A stretch of DNA of 64,000 bases from Sphingobium herbicidovorans (GTDB taxonomy: Bacteria > Pseudomonadota > Alphaproteobacteria > Sphingomonadales > Sphingomonadaceae): contig NZ_CP020539.1 in the NCBI RefSeq assembly GCF_002080435.1, forward strand, positions 558,001 through 622,000, read 5' to 3'. The translations under genes were made by a program, and so were the position numbers. The notes beneath the pieces are model-generated. The model was given only the letters and a program-made list of their open reading frames with translations, was not told the origin of the DNA and searched no databases. This document shows, piece by piece, positions 53,101 through 61,189 of this stretch (its first letter is position 1; each line of letters begins with the position of its first letter).

Positions 53101-53457
53101 GCGCTCGACCCGCTCGAGAAAATCGGACCAGCCACCCCACCGCTCAGCCAGAAAAGCCCCTTGGAAGATGATCTGCGAGCCTTTCGCCAGGGCAGCTCGC
53201 GTCTCGTCCGCATTCTGAGCAAGGTCGCCACGCGCGATCTCGACTACGCCATGGCCCGCGTCCTTCAGCGTCGCCAAATGGGCGGCCTCATGGGCATCAC
53301 CCTGTTTCTGAAGCAGCGCGGCATCCTCGGTATCTTCCCGGGGCGTGAGCGGCTCGCCGCGCATATAGGCAAGGTCGAGCACCGTCGCATGCGCGCAGCC
53401 AACGAACCGCATCAGGTCCGTCGCTGAAAACAGGATGGTGTTCCCGATCGTCCTCAC
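50158..53457 (-). CDS. RecB-like nuclease / exonuclease / SF1 helicase fusion (TM0106 family type)
   Basis: A protein of about 1,099 residues. An N-terminal RecB-like nuclease region (LFSATDLMRFVGCAHAT) ends in a four-cysteine cluster CADCSLCRWADHC near 214. An RNase H-like exonuclease box (LFYDIEGDPHYEGGL) lies near 315 with IDCQSTELLRDWL later. The SF1 helicase has IQGPPGTGKTHVTARVI near 721, LFVDEAGQVGLANMV near 832 and VGTVDKFQGQEAP. GTG 53457 begins the conserved VRTIGNTILFSATDL; an upstream start at 53529 is possible but would leave only 32 bp to the divergent WYL gene. It heads the operon with the YhaO- and YhaN-like genes. Confidence 0.82.
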   Translation of the reverse strand: MRTIGNTILFSATDLMRFVGCAHATVLDLAYMRGEPLTPREDTEDAALLQKQGDAHEAAHLATLKDAGHGVVEIARGDLAQNADETRAALAKGSQIIFQGAFLAERWGGWSDFLERVERPSLLGPFSYEVTDTKLKRKAHPKHVLQLVLYSDLLAEIQGVMPVHAHVQLGDGTRATLRLADYAHYARGARAKLEAFVASPVPTRPIPCADCSLCRWADHCDAILTSQDSLFQVANITRGQVKKLEASGIETMAALARHDGPVRGIASATAEKLVGQARLQHARKTGEPAFELRPAQPGKGFDLLPRPQAGDLFYDIEGDPHYEGGLEYLHGVWVDDSFHAFWAHDHAAEAQALEQLLAFFRDRLTAYPEARIYHYAPYEITALRRLTTRYGIGEAFLDRLMRERRFVDLYAVVRGALIASEPSYSIKALEAFYGLKREGEVKTAGGSVVAYENWRETGDQQILDEIEDYNRIDCQSTELLRDWLVGIRPDRFWPVLAQDAAEQEAVEDEETTALRDRLATSTLVPERQELLFNLGLFHKREAKPAQWTVFDSAGRDEEDLVDDLDALAGLEAISGIEPIKRSVMRTYRFPSQETKLREGGKATVPGIEGPPSTVAIEALDREACTITLKVGVTRAELLTDRLTLHPDWPLDTKVLAAAVRDVIEDQCGPRRYRAIDDLLSGAAPRLNGIAGDILGDGEPVAGAIAAAQAMDQTLLPIQGPPGTGKTHVTARVILALVGAGHRVAVASNSHEAIRNVLLGCLRAREEEGGTFLVSFAHKVSGGDDGYASDCPVHRATANDDLILAHANVVGGTAFFFARDENVQCFDWLFVDEAGQVGLANMVAMGRAARNIVLVGDPRQLPQVIQGAHPAPANLSCLKWMLGEHATVPADRGIFLAETRRMHPAVCDFISDQVYEGRLASHSDTERQSVTGTAWPTAGAYWVSVAHDGNAQIAAEEVAAIGAAIENLLQGSWTDKNGATRPIGPGDIIVVAPYNAQVNALRAGLPSSIRVGTVDKFQGQEAPICLVSMTASSADETARGMEFLFSLNRINVAVSRAKALALVFGSDRLREANCSSIEQMRLVNTLCALSPLSAPHNTGS

Positions 53458-53512
53458 TTGGCCCCCTTGATTGCCCAACGCCGCCCACGAGGGAATCACC
53501 TCGACAGGCGCT

Positions 53513-53551
53513 ACCCTGTTCCTTAGCATGCAAGGGTGTCAATCTCTGACA
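53513..53551. promoter_or_regulatory. Candidate WYL operator between divergent genes
   Basis: The 104-bp divergent gap holds two dyads. CCTTAGCATGCAAGG (53521-53535) is a near-perfect palindrome. TGTCA-ATCTC-TGACA (53537-53551) is an inverted repeat, and on the minus strand it contains TTGACA, a good -35 box for the nuclease-helicase operon. ACCCT and AGGGT (53513-53517, 53533-53537) also pair. A dimeric regulator bound here would cover that promoter. Confidence 0.5.
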
Positions 53552-53561
53552 TGGACGTATA

Positions 53562-54545
53562 ATGACTTTCGCCAAGGCCAACGATCTTCTGCGCCTCGCC
53601 CAGCTCGCCGCCTCGCGGCGTTTGGGAATCAGTCTTGAGGAAATCTCTCAGGAATTCGGCATTTCGCACCGCACAGCGCAGCGCATGACAAGCGCGCTGG
53701 AGGATAATTTCGCGAATGTCGTTGTCGTAGAAGATGACGATCGCCGCCGGCGCTGGCGCATCCAAAGTCCCATCCCCGAGCGACTGCAACCGCGCCAGGA
53801 AAACACCATCGAGGCTTTGGAAATCGCCGCCCGCGCGGCCCGCGATGAGAACCGGCTCCGCCATGCCCGCGCCCTGGAAGATCTCAGAGACAGCCTGATC
53901 ACGCGCCTCTCGCCGCGAGATGCGCTGCGCTCCGAAGCCGATGCGGAGGCGGTGCTATCGGCTTTGGGCCAAGTGGCGCGGCCAGGTCCAAAGGTCGCGA
54001 TGAAGCCGGAGGTCACCGATGTTCTGATCGAGGCGCTGCGCGGACCGTTCAAGATGCGCATTGTCTATGGCGAGACCGACGCGGAAACCCGAACGGTCGA
54101 GCCGCATGGGCTCCTACTGGGATTGCGCAGCTATCTCGTGGCGCGCCAGGCTGACCGAGGTGAAAATCTCCGCCATTTTCGTCTCGATCGCATTCACAGC
54201 GCCGAATGTCTTGATGAGAGTTTTCCCATCCAATCCGGGTTTTCCTTGAACGATCATGCGGCGCAGGCCTTCGGCGCTTATCAGGACCCCGCCCAATATG
54301 GCGAGATCGTCTGGCGGTTTCTTCCCGAGGCAGCCTCGCGTGCGGCGGAATTCCAGTTCCACCCCAACCAGTCGGCCGAATATCGGGACGACGGCAGTCT
54401 GATTGTCCGGTTTAAAGCCGCAGGCTGGCTGGAAATGGCCTGGCATCTCTATCAATGGGGCGACAAGGTCGAGGTGCTGGAACCGGCGGGGTTGCGGGCG
54501 CTGGTCGAAGGCCACGCGCGTCCCGACTTCCCGGCCCTGCCCTGA
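53562..54545 (+). CDS. WYL-domain transcriptional regulator
   Basis: The 327-residue protein has an N-terminal winged helix (residues 1-70: ISLEEISQEFGISHRTAQRM), a central WYL domain (about 145-235, including RSYLVARQADRGENLRHFRL) and a C-terminal WCX-like domain. WYL repressors such as BrxR and CapW control defence operons and sense nucleic-acid signals. It diverges from the RecB/helicase operon and converges with a DUF3883 gene, placing it centrally in the candidate system. Dyads in the promoter region support autoregulation. A TATAAT overlaps the start codon and is probably coincidental. Confidence 0.88.
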   Translation: MTFAKANDLLRLAQLAASRRLGISLEEISQEFGISHRTAQRMTSALEDNFANVVVVEDDDRRRRWRIQSPIPERLQPRQENTIEALEIAARAARDENRLRHARALEDLRDSLITRLSPRDALRSEADAEAVLSALGQVARPGPKVAMKPEVTDVLIEALRGPFKMRIVYGETDAETRTVEPHGLLLGLRSYLVARQADRGENLRHFRLDRIHSAECLDESFPIQSGFSLNDHAAQAFGAYQDPAQYGEIVWRFLPEAASRAAEFQFHPNQSAEYRDDGSLIVRFKAAGWLEMAWHLYQWGDKVEVLEPAGLRALVEGHARPDFPALP

Positions 54546-54581
54546 TTGACCGATTTGTATCGCCCTTCGTGGCGGCGGTTT

Positions 54582-55415
54582 TCAATTGAGCTCGGCGAGG
54601 AAGCTGGTCGCCGTCAATTGTGCGTGATCGCTCAGGGGCGAGCGCAGCGTGAAGGCGCTTGGCGCACGGGCGAAATTCCACAGCCGCATGAGGCACCATT
54701 CCTCGCGCCTCGTATCGGCGACGGCCAGCTCATTGCGAGAGATATGAAAAGGCGTGCGCTCCCATCCGTTGGTGGTCTTGACCTCGATCAGCTTCTCGCG
54801 CCCGTCCGCCTCAAAGCTCCGGATATCGAAGCCAAAACCATCGCCATCCTGCACAGATGTCCAGCGGACTTTGTCCGCGAGATCGTCGCGGCCCGCGGCA
54901 GATAAATGACGGCGCTCGTGATGCAGCACACATTCTTCACCCGCCTTGCCAAGCGCCCGGTTGCGCGCGTCGCGCTCGGCGACATCATATTTGCGGCCGA
55001 TCGCGGCCATGAACGCTGGATCGATCGGCGACGGTTCGTTGCGCACCGTGGGCGGCGGCCCGATCCGCAGTGATCCTTGCGCTTCCGGTACGTTCAGGGC
55101 AGCTCGTGAGAGCCTGTCGGGAGCCAGCCATTCGGTCCGCGCCTCCAACCACCGCAGGACGCCATCGACCAGCGCATTCTGGAAATTGGCGGCCGGCTTA
55201 TAGCCCTCGATCCAAGGCTGACCAAGGCCGAGCAAGACCGCGCTGATGTTCTGATGCTTGAACTCGATTGAGCCCTTGCTACGGTCGATCACGGCTTGAA
55301 GATCGCGGTTTCGCGCCGCTTTATTGAAGGAGCGACCAACCAGCTCGTCGGTGAGCATGGCGAAATAGTCGGCGACGATGTGATCAATTTCCTGATCGGA
55401 CCAGACTTCCGCCAC
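54582..55415 (-). CDS. DUF3883 protein, PD-(D/E)xK nuclease-like
   Basis: A 277-residue protein with a DUF3883 domain in its C-terminal half. The likely nuclease-like core is GFGFDIRSFEADG followed by KLIEVKTTNGWERTPFHIS, giving D, E-x-K and a conserved HIS-x-NE-type region. The N-terminal 130 residues include SIEFKHQNISAVLLGLG and YKPAANFQNALVDG, a pattern seen with HTH-nuclease proteins of defence islands. The start lies 3 bp after the HEPN gene stop, so both form one transcript. Whether the nuclease is active cannot be judged here. Confidence 0.75.
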   Translation of the reverse strand: MAEVWSDQEIDHIVADYFAMLTDELVGRSFNKAARNRDLQAVIDRSKGSIEFKHQNISAVLLGLGQPWIEGYKPAANFQNALVDGVLRWLEARTEWLAPDRLSRAALNVPEAQGSLRIGPPPTVRNEPSPIDPAFMAAIGRKYDVAERDARNRALGKAGEECVLHHERRHLSAAGRDDLADKVRWTSVQDGDGFGFDIRSFEADGREKLIEVKTTNGWERTPFHISRNELAVADTRREEWCLMRLWNFARAPSAFTLRSPLSDHAQLTATSFLAELN

Positions 55416-55418
55416 GCC

Positions 55419-56111
55419 CTACTCCACCACCGGGTAGTTCGGCATCGGCCATTCATGCCCGGCATTGTCCATCATGAGATCGATGAAGATCGGCAGCAAG
55501 CAGCCGAGCAGCGCGGCGCCATCCCTGACCTGGGCGCGATTGACATCGCTGTTCCATGTCGAGCCACCATGCACCAGTTGGTTGCGCAGCACATAAAGCC
55601 GGTCGAACAGGATCGAGAGTATCCTGGCCGTGTCATGATCGCGCAGTGCGGCGCCTATCGCTGTCCGCGACCGCTCGAGCCTGTCAGCCCAGTCGGCATA
55701 GCCGGACGCACCATTGTGATGCTGCCAAAAGGGATGGAAGACATAGCGGTTTGCGAGCAGCACCCGGATTTCCTGAGGGAAGCGCTGCCAGACCATGTCG
55801 TAGATGCGATGTTTGCCATCAAAGCCCACAAGGGTTGCGAAAAAGGCCTGGAACAATCCCCGCTCACCCTCGGGGATACCAATCACCCGCGATGCTTCAA
55901 CGTCGCCGGCATAGGCAGCGTTGAAGCCGATCCAGAGCAGGATGAAACGTACATCCTCATCGGCCTGCTCGGCCTCGGCACGGCGCAGCCACGACAGCGC
56001 GCGATGCACCCTGAGCGTCAGCGGCTCCGGAAAATCGCCACGCAGCTCGCGCTGCTTGGCCTTCAAGTTCTCATGGTGCAGCGGGCTGCCGGGCGGATAG
56101 CGATAGGCCAT
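55419..56111 (-). CDS. HEPN-domain protein, likely RNase
   Basis: The 230-residue helical protein carries RNQLVH at residues 176-181, a textbook HEPN RNase motif (R-N-x3-H), in LYVLRNQLVHGGSTW. An upstream segment (DVRFILLWIGFNAAYAG) and the final helix (LLGCLLPIFIDLMMDN) complete a HEPN-like bundle. Similar Apea-like HEPN proteins accompany defence genes and often act as abortive-infection effectors. It is the first gene of a two-gene operon with the DUF3883 protein and lies just past the end of the type IV secretion operon. Confidence 0.75.
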   Translation of the reverse strand: MAYRYPPGSPLHHENLKAKQRELRGDFPEPLTLRVHRALSWLRRAEAEQADEDVRFILLWIGFNAAYAGDVEASRVIGIPEGERGLFQAFFATLVGFDGKHRIYDMVWQRFPQEIRVLLANRYVFHPFWQHHNGASGYADWADRLERSRTAIGAALRDHDTARILSILFDRLYVLRNQLVHGGSTWNSDVNRAQVRDGAALLGCLLPIFIDLMMDNAGHEWPMPNYPVVE

Positions 56112-56156
56112 GACCGATATGGTAAAGCCTTGCTGGTCAGGCTCAATCCCTCTCGA

Positions 56157-57020
56157 TCAACGGCCTCGAGATCGTTGCAGCGGCGCTCGTTCCTTGCCGG
56201 GTTCCCGCCGGTTCCGGCCTGACGGCTCAACGGCCCGGACCGAGGTGTCCCGCACCTTTGCTGCCTGAAACTGCCAGCCCGCCTGCAAATGCGTTTGCAC
56301 CTTGTCGTTTGCCACCTTCATCACCCTGGCAACGGCATCGGGATCGTCGAATAATGCCGCGCGCACCACTGTCTCGATCACGCGAAGCTGGCTCTGGGCC
56401 GCCCGCGCATTCTTCTCCCGGCTTTGTTCGGACGGTGTTTGTCTAGACGACTCATCGGGCTGGCGTCGATTCCGCCCAGGTTCGCGCGACGCCGGCGCCG
56501 TGACGGCAGGGGCAATGCTGTTGCGACTAGCATCGCGCCGGACTCGGTCCAGCTCCTGCAAATCCCGTTCGCTCGGCCGATATCCCCGCACCTCCAAACC
56601 TTGGCGACTGGCTTCGAGCCAAGCCGCCCTTCGGAACGTCTCACTGCCGGTAACATGGACGTGCGACCACCCGCGATGGCGAGCGATGGCAACGAGATCG
56701 CGCACAACCTCGTCGCTCTCGCTGGAGGTGATGAGCCGTCTGCCCTGGTCGCGGAACGCCGGTTCCTTTGCCTGTGCCGTCGTGAAATATGCGGGCTCGC
56801 CCGACCATTTGCTCGTCGCGGAGAAATAGCGCTTTCGCAAGGCATCGGGAATGTCACCGGGCGACGCCGCTTGAAGGACGGACGGATCAAACGACTTCCC
56901 CATCTTGGCTGGTTCGAGCGACGGTTGCGCCGCATTCCTCGGCCTGACTCCCGCGTCCTGCCCTATCGTATTGCTACGCTTGCCCGTACCACGTGGCGTC
57001 AGAGGTTTTTCAGCGGCCAT
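56157..57020 (-). CDS. LPD7-domain protein of the transfer operon
   Basis: The 287-residue protein contains an LPD7 domain at about residues 60-155 (KRYFSATSKWSGEPAYF, ITSSESDEVVRDLVAIARHR, WSHVHVTGSETFRRAAWLEA). LPD7 is usually found at the ends of relaxases and other large conjugation proteins. The flanks are disordered and rich in Arg, Ser and Pro. Its start overlaps virD4 by 11 bp, so it is the last gene of the transfer operon. A detached LPD7 protein might support the relaxase, which has no such domain here. Confidence 0.75.
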   Translation of the reverse strand: MAAEKPLTPRGTGKRSNTIGQDAGVRPRNAAQPSLEPAKMGKSFDPSVLQAASPGDIPDALRKRYFSATSKWSGEPAYFTTAQAKEPAFRDQGRRLITSSESDEVVRDLVAIARHRGWSHVHVTGSETFRRAAWLEASRQGLEVRGYRPSERDLQELDRVRRDASRNSIAPAVTAPASREPGRNRRQPDESSRQTPSEQSREKNARAAQSQLRVIETVVRAALFDDPDAVARVMKVANDKVQTHLQAGWQFQAAKVRDTSVRAVEPSGRNRREPGKERAPLQRSRGR

Positions 57021-58971
57021 GATCTGCCCTTTCCTGGATGAGGGGTGAAGACGACGCCCCTTCCGTCTGCACGAGCGCCCGCTCGATCATCGATGACACG
57101 AAAGCGATAGCGGCTGCCTCATCGCCGGGCGGCGGTAAGTCGGTCAGGTCGCCTAGGACCAGCATGTCATCGGTAATCTCGGCCGCGCCCGCCAGTTCAC
57201 CCTCGGTCATTTCCCGCATCTTGGTCTCCTCCAGCAAGGCCCCGCCCGTGCTCTTCGCCGTTGGCCCCTTCGCGACATTGTAAGGGGGCACCATCTGATG
57301 CTTGCCAGGCGGCAGAACAGTTGGGGATGGTGCAGCGGGGATAGGCCGCGACGGCAGAATGGGCGGCGACAAAACGCGCCGTGTGAAGCGCGGCATTCGA
57401 TAAAAGGCGATCTTCCTGCCACGAACCGGCGCGATGCCGCCGCGCAGCAACAAGAGCTCGGTCTTGGACATTTGCATCAGCTCCTGCGGCAGCAGGAGGG
57501 CGCGGCGCTGATCGGATTCCGATACGCTGCGATTGGCCAGCAGCCCATGAATCGTTCGGCTGCGCGATTTCACATTCATCGTGAAGAAGCCGAGCCGCTC
57601 CGAAAGCTCGTTCGCGACCTTCAGCTCCTTGGGCGTAAACACCACCTCAAGGCCGCAATTGGCGATGATTTCGTCGGTAACATCGGGACCATAAATGGCC
57701 CGCAGTTGCGCCCGGCTCTGGATCACCGGCAGCAAGCGCAAGCCGTATCCGGCGACATAGGAAAAGCCGCCCGCGATGACCGAGGCCTTCCCGAGCCTTG
57801 CGAATTCATCGAGCAAGATCAGAACAGGGACATTGCTGGAAGCATCGGGCAAATCGCGCGTGTTGAGATCCACCAGCTGCTGCAGGAAGAGGCTATAAAC
57901 TGGTGCGATCCGGTCGATATTGTCGGGCGAAACACCGAGATAGATCGACATGCGCCGCGCCCGGACTTCGCGCAGATCGAAATCGCTTGCCGATGTCGCC
58001 GCATCGACGACGGGGTTGAGCCAGAGATTGAGGCGCGCAGTGATCGTCTGCTTAATCCCGGAAAAGGTGTTGTCCGAAGCCGAGGCGAAATCCTGGATTG
58101 CCGAGACGCATGCCTGACTTAGGCGCTGTCCCGTCCCCCTCGCCTCTTCCAGGGCCTTGGGAAGATCGCTCTTGGGATCCCCAGACGTGAGCCGTCGATA
58201 GATCTCACCGATCGTGAAGGGCATGCCAGGATTGGCAGCAACGAGCGCGCCGACGCCGATGAAGGCCGCCCGCGCCGCCTCGGCCCAGAAGGGGTCCGAT
58301 CGTTCCGGCGCTGGGAAGAGCATGACCGCGATTTTCTGAAGCTCGTTGACGACTTCGGTGTCATCGGCTCGCCGGATATGGGCCAGGGGATTGTACCGTG
58401 CCGTCCGCCCTTCAGGGTCTAACGGATCGAAGAGGAAAACCGATTGGCCGGCACGTTGGCGATAACCGGCGCTGATACTCCAATTCTCCCGCTTCACATC
58501 AAGCACGACGACCGAATCCGGCCAGGTTAGCAGATTGGGGATGACAACACCGACGCCCTTCCCGGCGCGCGTCGGCGCTTCGAGCAAGACATGCTCGTTC
58601 CCGCCGAAAATGAGGAAGCGTCCTGCTTTGCGTCCAACGACAATGCCAGATGGCGCGCGCAGCCCCTCGCGTCGAATTTCGCCCTCGCGCGCAAACCGCG
58701 CCCTGCCATGCAAGGCTGGGCCTTGCCGCAGCATCGTGAGGACAAGAAGCGCGACTACGGCGGCGCCAGCCATCGCTCCCCGCCTGATCCAGTCAGCGAG
58801 CAGCGGATCGCCGCGATAATACCAGAGCCAGGCCGGCAGAGTGCCGAGATCGATATTAGGTCCGATCTGCCCGAGTGCGAACAGGGCAACGAACAGGGTG
58901 ATGACAGCCCACAGCAGAATTGCGCCGATCACGCACAGGCCAATCGCCCAGGGACTACGCTGCGCCAGCAT
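57010..58971 (-). CDS. virD4: VirD4/TraG-type coupling protein
   Basis: The 653-residue protein is the type IV coupling ATPase. Two or three N-terminal membrane spans (WAIGLCVIGAILLWAVITLF, then AGAAVVALLVLTML) precede the cytoplasmic domain. Walker A is LEAPTRAGKGVGVVIPN near residue 135 and Walker B VLILLDEFARLGK near 385. It recruits the relaxase-DNA complex to the channel. ATG 58971 overlaps the virB11 end by 17 bp and begins at the membrane segment; an earlier in-frame start at 59040 would lie inside virB11. The C-terminal 120 residues are proline-rich and acidic. Confidence 0.93.
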   Translation of the reverse strand: MLAQRSPWAIGLCVIGAILLWAVITLFVALFALGQIGPNIDLGTLPAWLWYYRGDPLLADWIRRGAMAGAAVVALLVLTMLRQGPALHGRARFAREGEIRREGLRAPSGIVVGRKAGRFLIFGGNEHVLLEAPTRAGKGVGVVIPNLLTWPDSVVVLDVKRENWSISAGYRQRAGQSVFLFDPLDPEGRTARYNPLAHIRRADDTEVVNELQKIAVMLFPAPERSDPFWAEAARAAFIGVGALVAANPGMPFTIGEIYRRLTSGDPKSDLPKALEEARGTGQRLSQACVSAIQDFASASDNTFSGIKQTITARLNLWLNPVVDAATSASDFDLREVRARRMSIYLGVSPDNIDRIAPVYSLFLQQLVDLNTRDLPDASSNVPVLILLDEFARLGKASVIAGGFSYVAGYGLRLLPVIQSRAQLRAIYGPDVTDEIIANCGLEVVFTPKELKVANELSERLGFFTMNVKSRSRTIHGLLANRSVSESDQRRALLLPQELMQMSKTELLLLRGGIAPVRGRKIAFYRMPRFTRRVLSPPILPSRPIPAAPSPTVLPPGKHQMVPPYNVAKGPTAKSTGGALLEETKMREMTEGELAGAAEITDDMLVLGDLTDLPPPGDEAAAIAFVSSMIERALVQTEGASSSPLIQERADHGR

Positions 58972-59959
58972 CGCCCATCCTCGGCTCGAAATAGATCTCT
59001 TCGACCTCAAACCGCCCGCCGTGACGGCGTGTCTGCACAACGACGTCGACGAGCATGCGAAGGAGCCCGCGAATATCGTCGCGGGCGAGATCGCGGCCGC
59101 CTTCCGATTCCTTGACGAGCAGCGTCAGCTGTTCGAACGCGCCGGCGGGTGAACCGGCGTGGACGGTCGTGATCGATCCGGGATGCCCGGAATTGACGTT
59201 CCGCAGGTAGAAGAAGGCGGTGCCGTCACGCAGCTCTTGGAGCAGGATGCGATCGGGCCGCATGCGCAGCGCGCTTTCGAGCAGCTGCTTGGCGCCAACC
59301 TTGGCCAAGCCCTGCCCCTCGCTCGAATAGACCATATGGACAACGTTGCGATGAGGCACGACCAGCTCACGCGTATCTTCGATTGTCAGCAATCGTTCGT
59401 CCGGCGGGATGAGCTGAATGAGTGCCTTGGCAAGAGTGGTCTTTCCCGAACCCGTGGCGCCGCTGACTAGAATGTTCTTGCGTGCCGGAACGGCAACCTT
59501 GAAGAATTCCGGCCAGTCCCCCGCGTCGCGCAGCGCCACTAACCGCGCATCGACATCGGTGAGACCCTTGGCGCTGGCGCGCGTCGCGCGGAACAGCCCG
59601 GCGCCGGCCAGTTGATCGATCGGCAGGGTCACGGTCGATGGCTTGCGGATCGTGAAGGAAGGACAACCGCTTGGGGTGACCGACGGTATGACGATCTGGC
59701 AGCGCTCGCCGCCCGGCAGGACTGTCGAACAGATCGGAGACTGACCATCGATATCCTGGTGCGTGAAGCTCGCCGCGGCAACAGCCAGGGTAGAAAGCCA
59801 GTCGCTGTCCAGCTCCGGCATCTCCTGCCAGCGCCACCCTTGGCGGTCCTCGATCCCCGCTTCTCCCGGGCGGTTGACCACCAGCTCCGTGACATCCTCC
59901 GGTTCCAGGAGGGGCAGGAGCGGCGCGAGATAGTGGCGCAGGACGGCGGTATCGCGCAT
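58955..59959 (-). CDS. virB11: VirB11-type hexameric ATPase
   Basis: A 334-residue traffic ATPase. Walker A is SGATGSGKTTLAKAL near residue 171. The Asp box contains LLTIEDTRELVVPHRN, and the His box is GSITTVHAGSPAGAF. It powers pilus assembly and substrate passage together with VirD4 and VirB4. The gene begins 3 bp after virB10 and overlaps virD4. Length and motifs are standard. Confidence 0.94.
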   Translation of the reverse strand: MRDTAVLRHYLAPLLPLLEPEDVTELVVNRPGEAGIEDRQGWRWQEMPELDSDWLSTLAVAAASFTHQDIDGQSPICSTVLPGGERCQIVIPSVTPSGCPSFTIRKPSTVTLPIDQLAGAGLFRATRASAKGLTDVDARLVALRDAGDWPEFFKVAVPARKNILVSGATGSGKTTLAKALIQLIPPDERLLTIEDTRELVVPHRNVVHMVYSSEGQGLAKVGAKQLLESALRMRPDRILLQELRDGTAFFYLRNVNSGHPGSITTVHAGSPAGAFEQLTLLVKESEGGRDLARDDIRGLLRMLVDVVVQTRRHGGRFEVEEIYFEPRMGDAGAA

Positions 59960-59962
59960 GGC

Positions 59963-61186
59963 TTACCGCCGCAGTTCCAGATTGTAGACGTCGGCGAAGT
60001 TGAAATCCTTGGCGACGAAGATGCCGACCTCCTCGCCCTGATTCTTCTTCAGGACCGGCCGGATATTGATATTGTTCTGCAAGGCAATCGCCGCGCCTTC
60101 GCTGGGCGCCCGGGTCACATTGTTGAAATTGCCATTGCCGCTCGAGGCGGCCTGTCCGGCGATATAGGCGGCATCATCGACGAGTGAGAGGAGCAGGGCG
60201 CCGCCAAAACGCGCCCAGAAGAAGCTGTCGACCGCGCCTGCAAGCCCGGCTCGGCCGAGTGCATCGGAGCCAGGCGAGGCAAGATCGATCCGCACGCCCT
60301 GGGGCGTTACCGCTCGCGTCCAGAGGACGAACAGGCGATTTTGCCCTTGCTGGATGCCGCCGCGATATTCGCCGAGAACGCGCGTGCCCTTTTCCATGAG
60401 TACGACCCGGCCATTCTCGGAATAGACGTCTCGCGGGATCAGGCAGGACGTGTAACCGGGCTGCGCGGAATTGATGGCGGTTTGCAGAATGCAGGGGATC
60501 AATGTGCCCGCCGTAATCAGAAAATTGCGGTTCGGCAGCATCGAGGCCCGCGCTTCCCCGGTCGAGGAGCTTTGCCGCAAAAGATCGAGCGCGTTGGGCG
60601 CCCTGCCCTCGCCGCTCTCTGGCGCTCCGGCAGCGTTGTCGGGCGCTTCCCCGGCAGCCCCTGCAGCTGTGGGCGCGCCGGCCTCGCGGCCAAGATCGCG
60701 ACCTCCATAGGCGATCAGCGTGGACCGCCGCGCCTGCTCGGCAAGCGTTGGCCGAGCGGCACTGGTCCCGCTCGGTGCCGCGCCCGGCTGCATGGCGGGC
60801 ACAATTTGGCCTTCAGGTCCGGGAACGCCAGCGGCAGGATTGAGCACCGGCGCGTTGGGGTCCGCGCGGGCAGCCCCGAGCGGTCGGCGTTGAGGGGCGA
60901 CCGCGGCATAATCGACTGTTTCCCGAGCGACGATATCGGGTCGTTCCCGGGCTGCACCTGCCGGCGCGGTGAGGTCACGAGACGAGGATTGCTGGCCCGT
61001 GCCGGAATTCACCCAGAGAATGCCCAGGACCATTGCCGTGCCGGCGAAGATCAGCGCGGTGTTGCGCCGCGCGGGCGTCGTGCCGCCGATCGGCTCGATT
61101 CCACGCTCGTGAAGAATTTCGTGCCTTTCGGGCGTTGGATCGGCACCGGGCAGCGGGCGCACGACAGGGGACGGTTCATCGGCCAT
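59963..61186 (-). CDS. virB10: VirB10/TrbI-type channel protein
   Basis: The 407-residue protein has a short cytoplasmic tail, one membrane span (TALIFAGTAMVLGILWVNSG) and a long proline- and alanine-rich periplasmic stretch. The VirB10 core begins with AGTLIPCILQTAINSAQPGY and continues through SCLIPRDVYSENGRVVLMEK. It spans both membranes and forms the outer-membrane pore with VirB7 and VirB9. It lies 3 bp after virB9. Nothing unusual is seen. Confidence 0.93.
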   Translation of the reverse strand: MADEPSPVVRPLPGADPTPERHEILHERGIEPIGGTTPARRNTALIFAGTAMVLGILWVNSGTGQQSSSRDLTAPAGAARERPDIVARETVDYAAVAPQRRPLGAARADPNAPVLNPAAGVPGPEGQIVPAMQPGAAPSGTSAARPTLAEQARRSTLIAYGGRDLGREAGAPTAAGAAGEAPDNAAGAPESGEGRAPNALDLLRQSSSTGEARASMLPNRNFLITAGTLIPCILQTAINSAQPGYTSCLIPRDVYSENGRVVLMEKGTRVLGEYRGGIQQGQNRLFVLWTRAVTPQGVRIDLASPGSDALGRAGLAGAVDSFFWARFGGALLLSLVDDAAYIAGQAASSGNGNFNNVTRAPSEGAAIALQNNINIRPVLKKNQGEEVGIFVAKDFNFADVYNLELRR

Positions 61187-61189
61187 GGT

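Noticed and set aside
53557..53562. TATAAT as the -10 box for the WYL gene
   Set aside because: It overlaps the ATG at 53562, so transcription would begin after the start codon.
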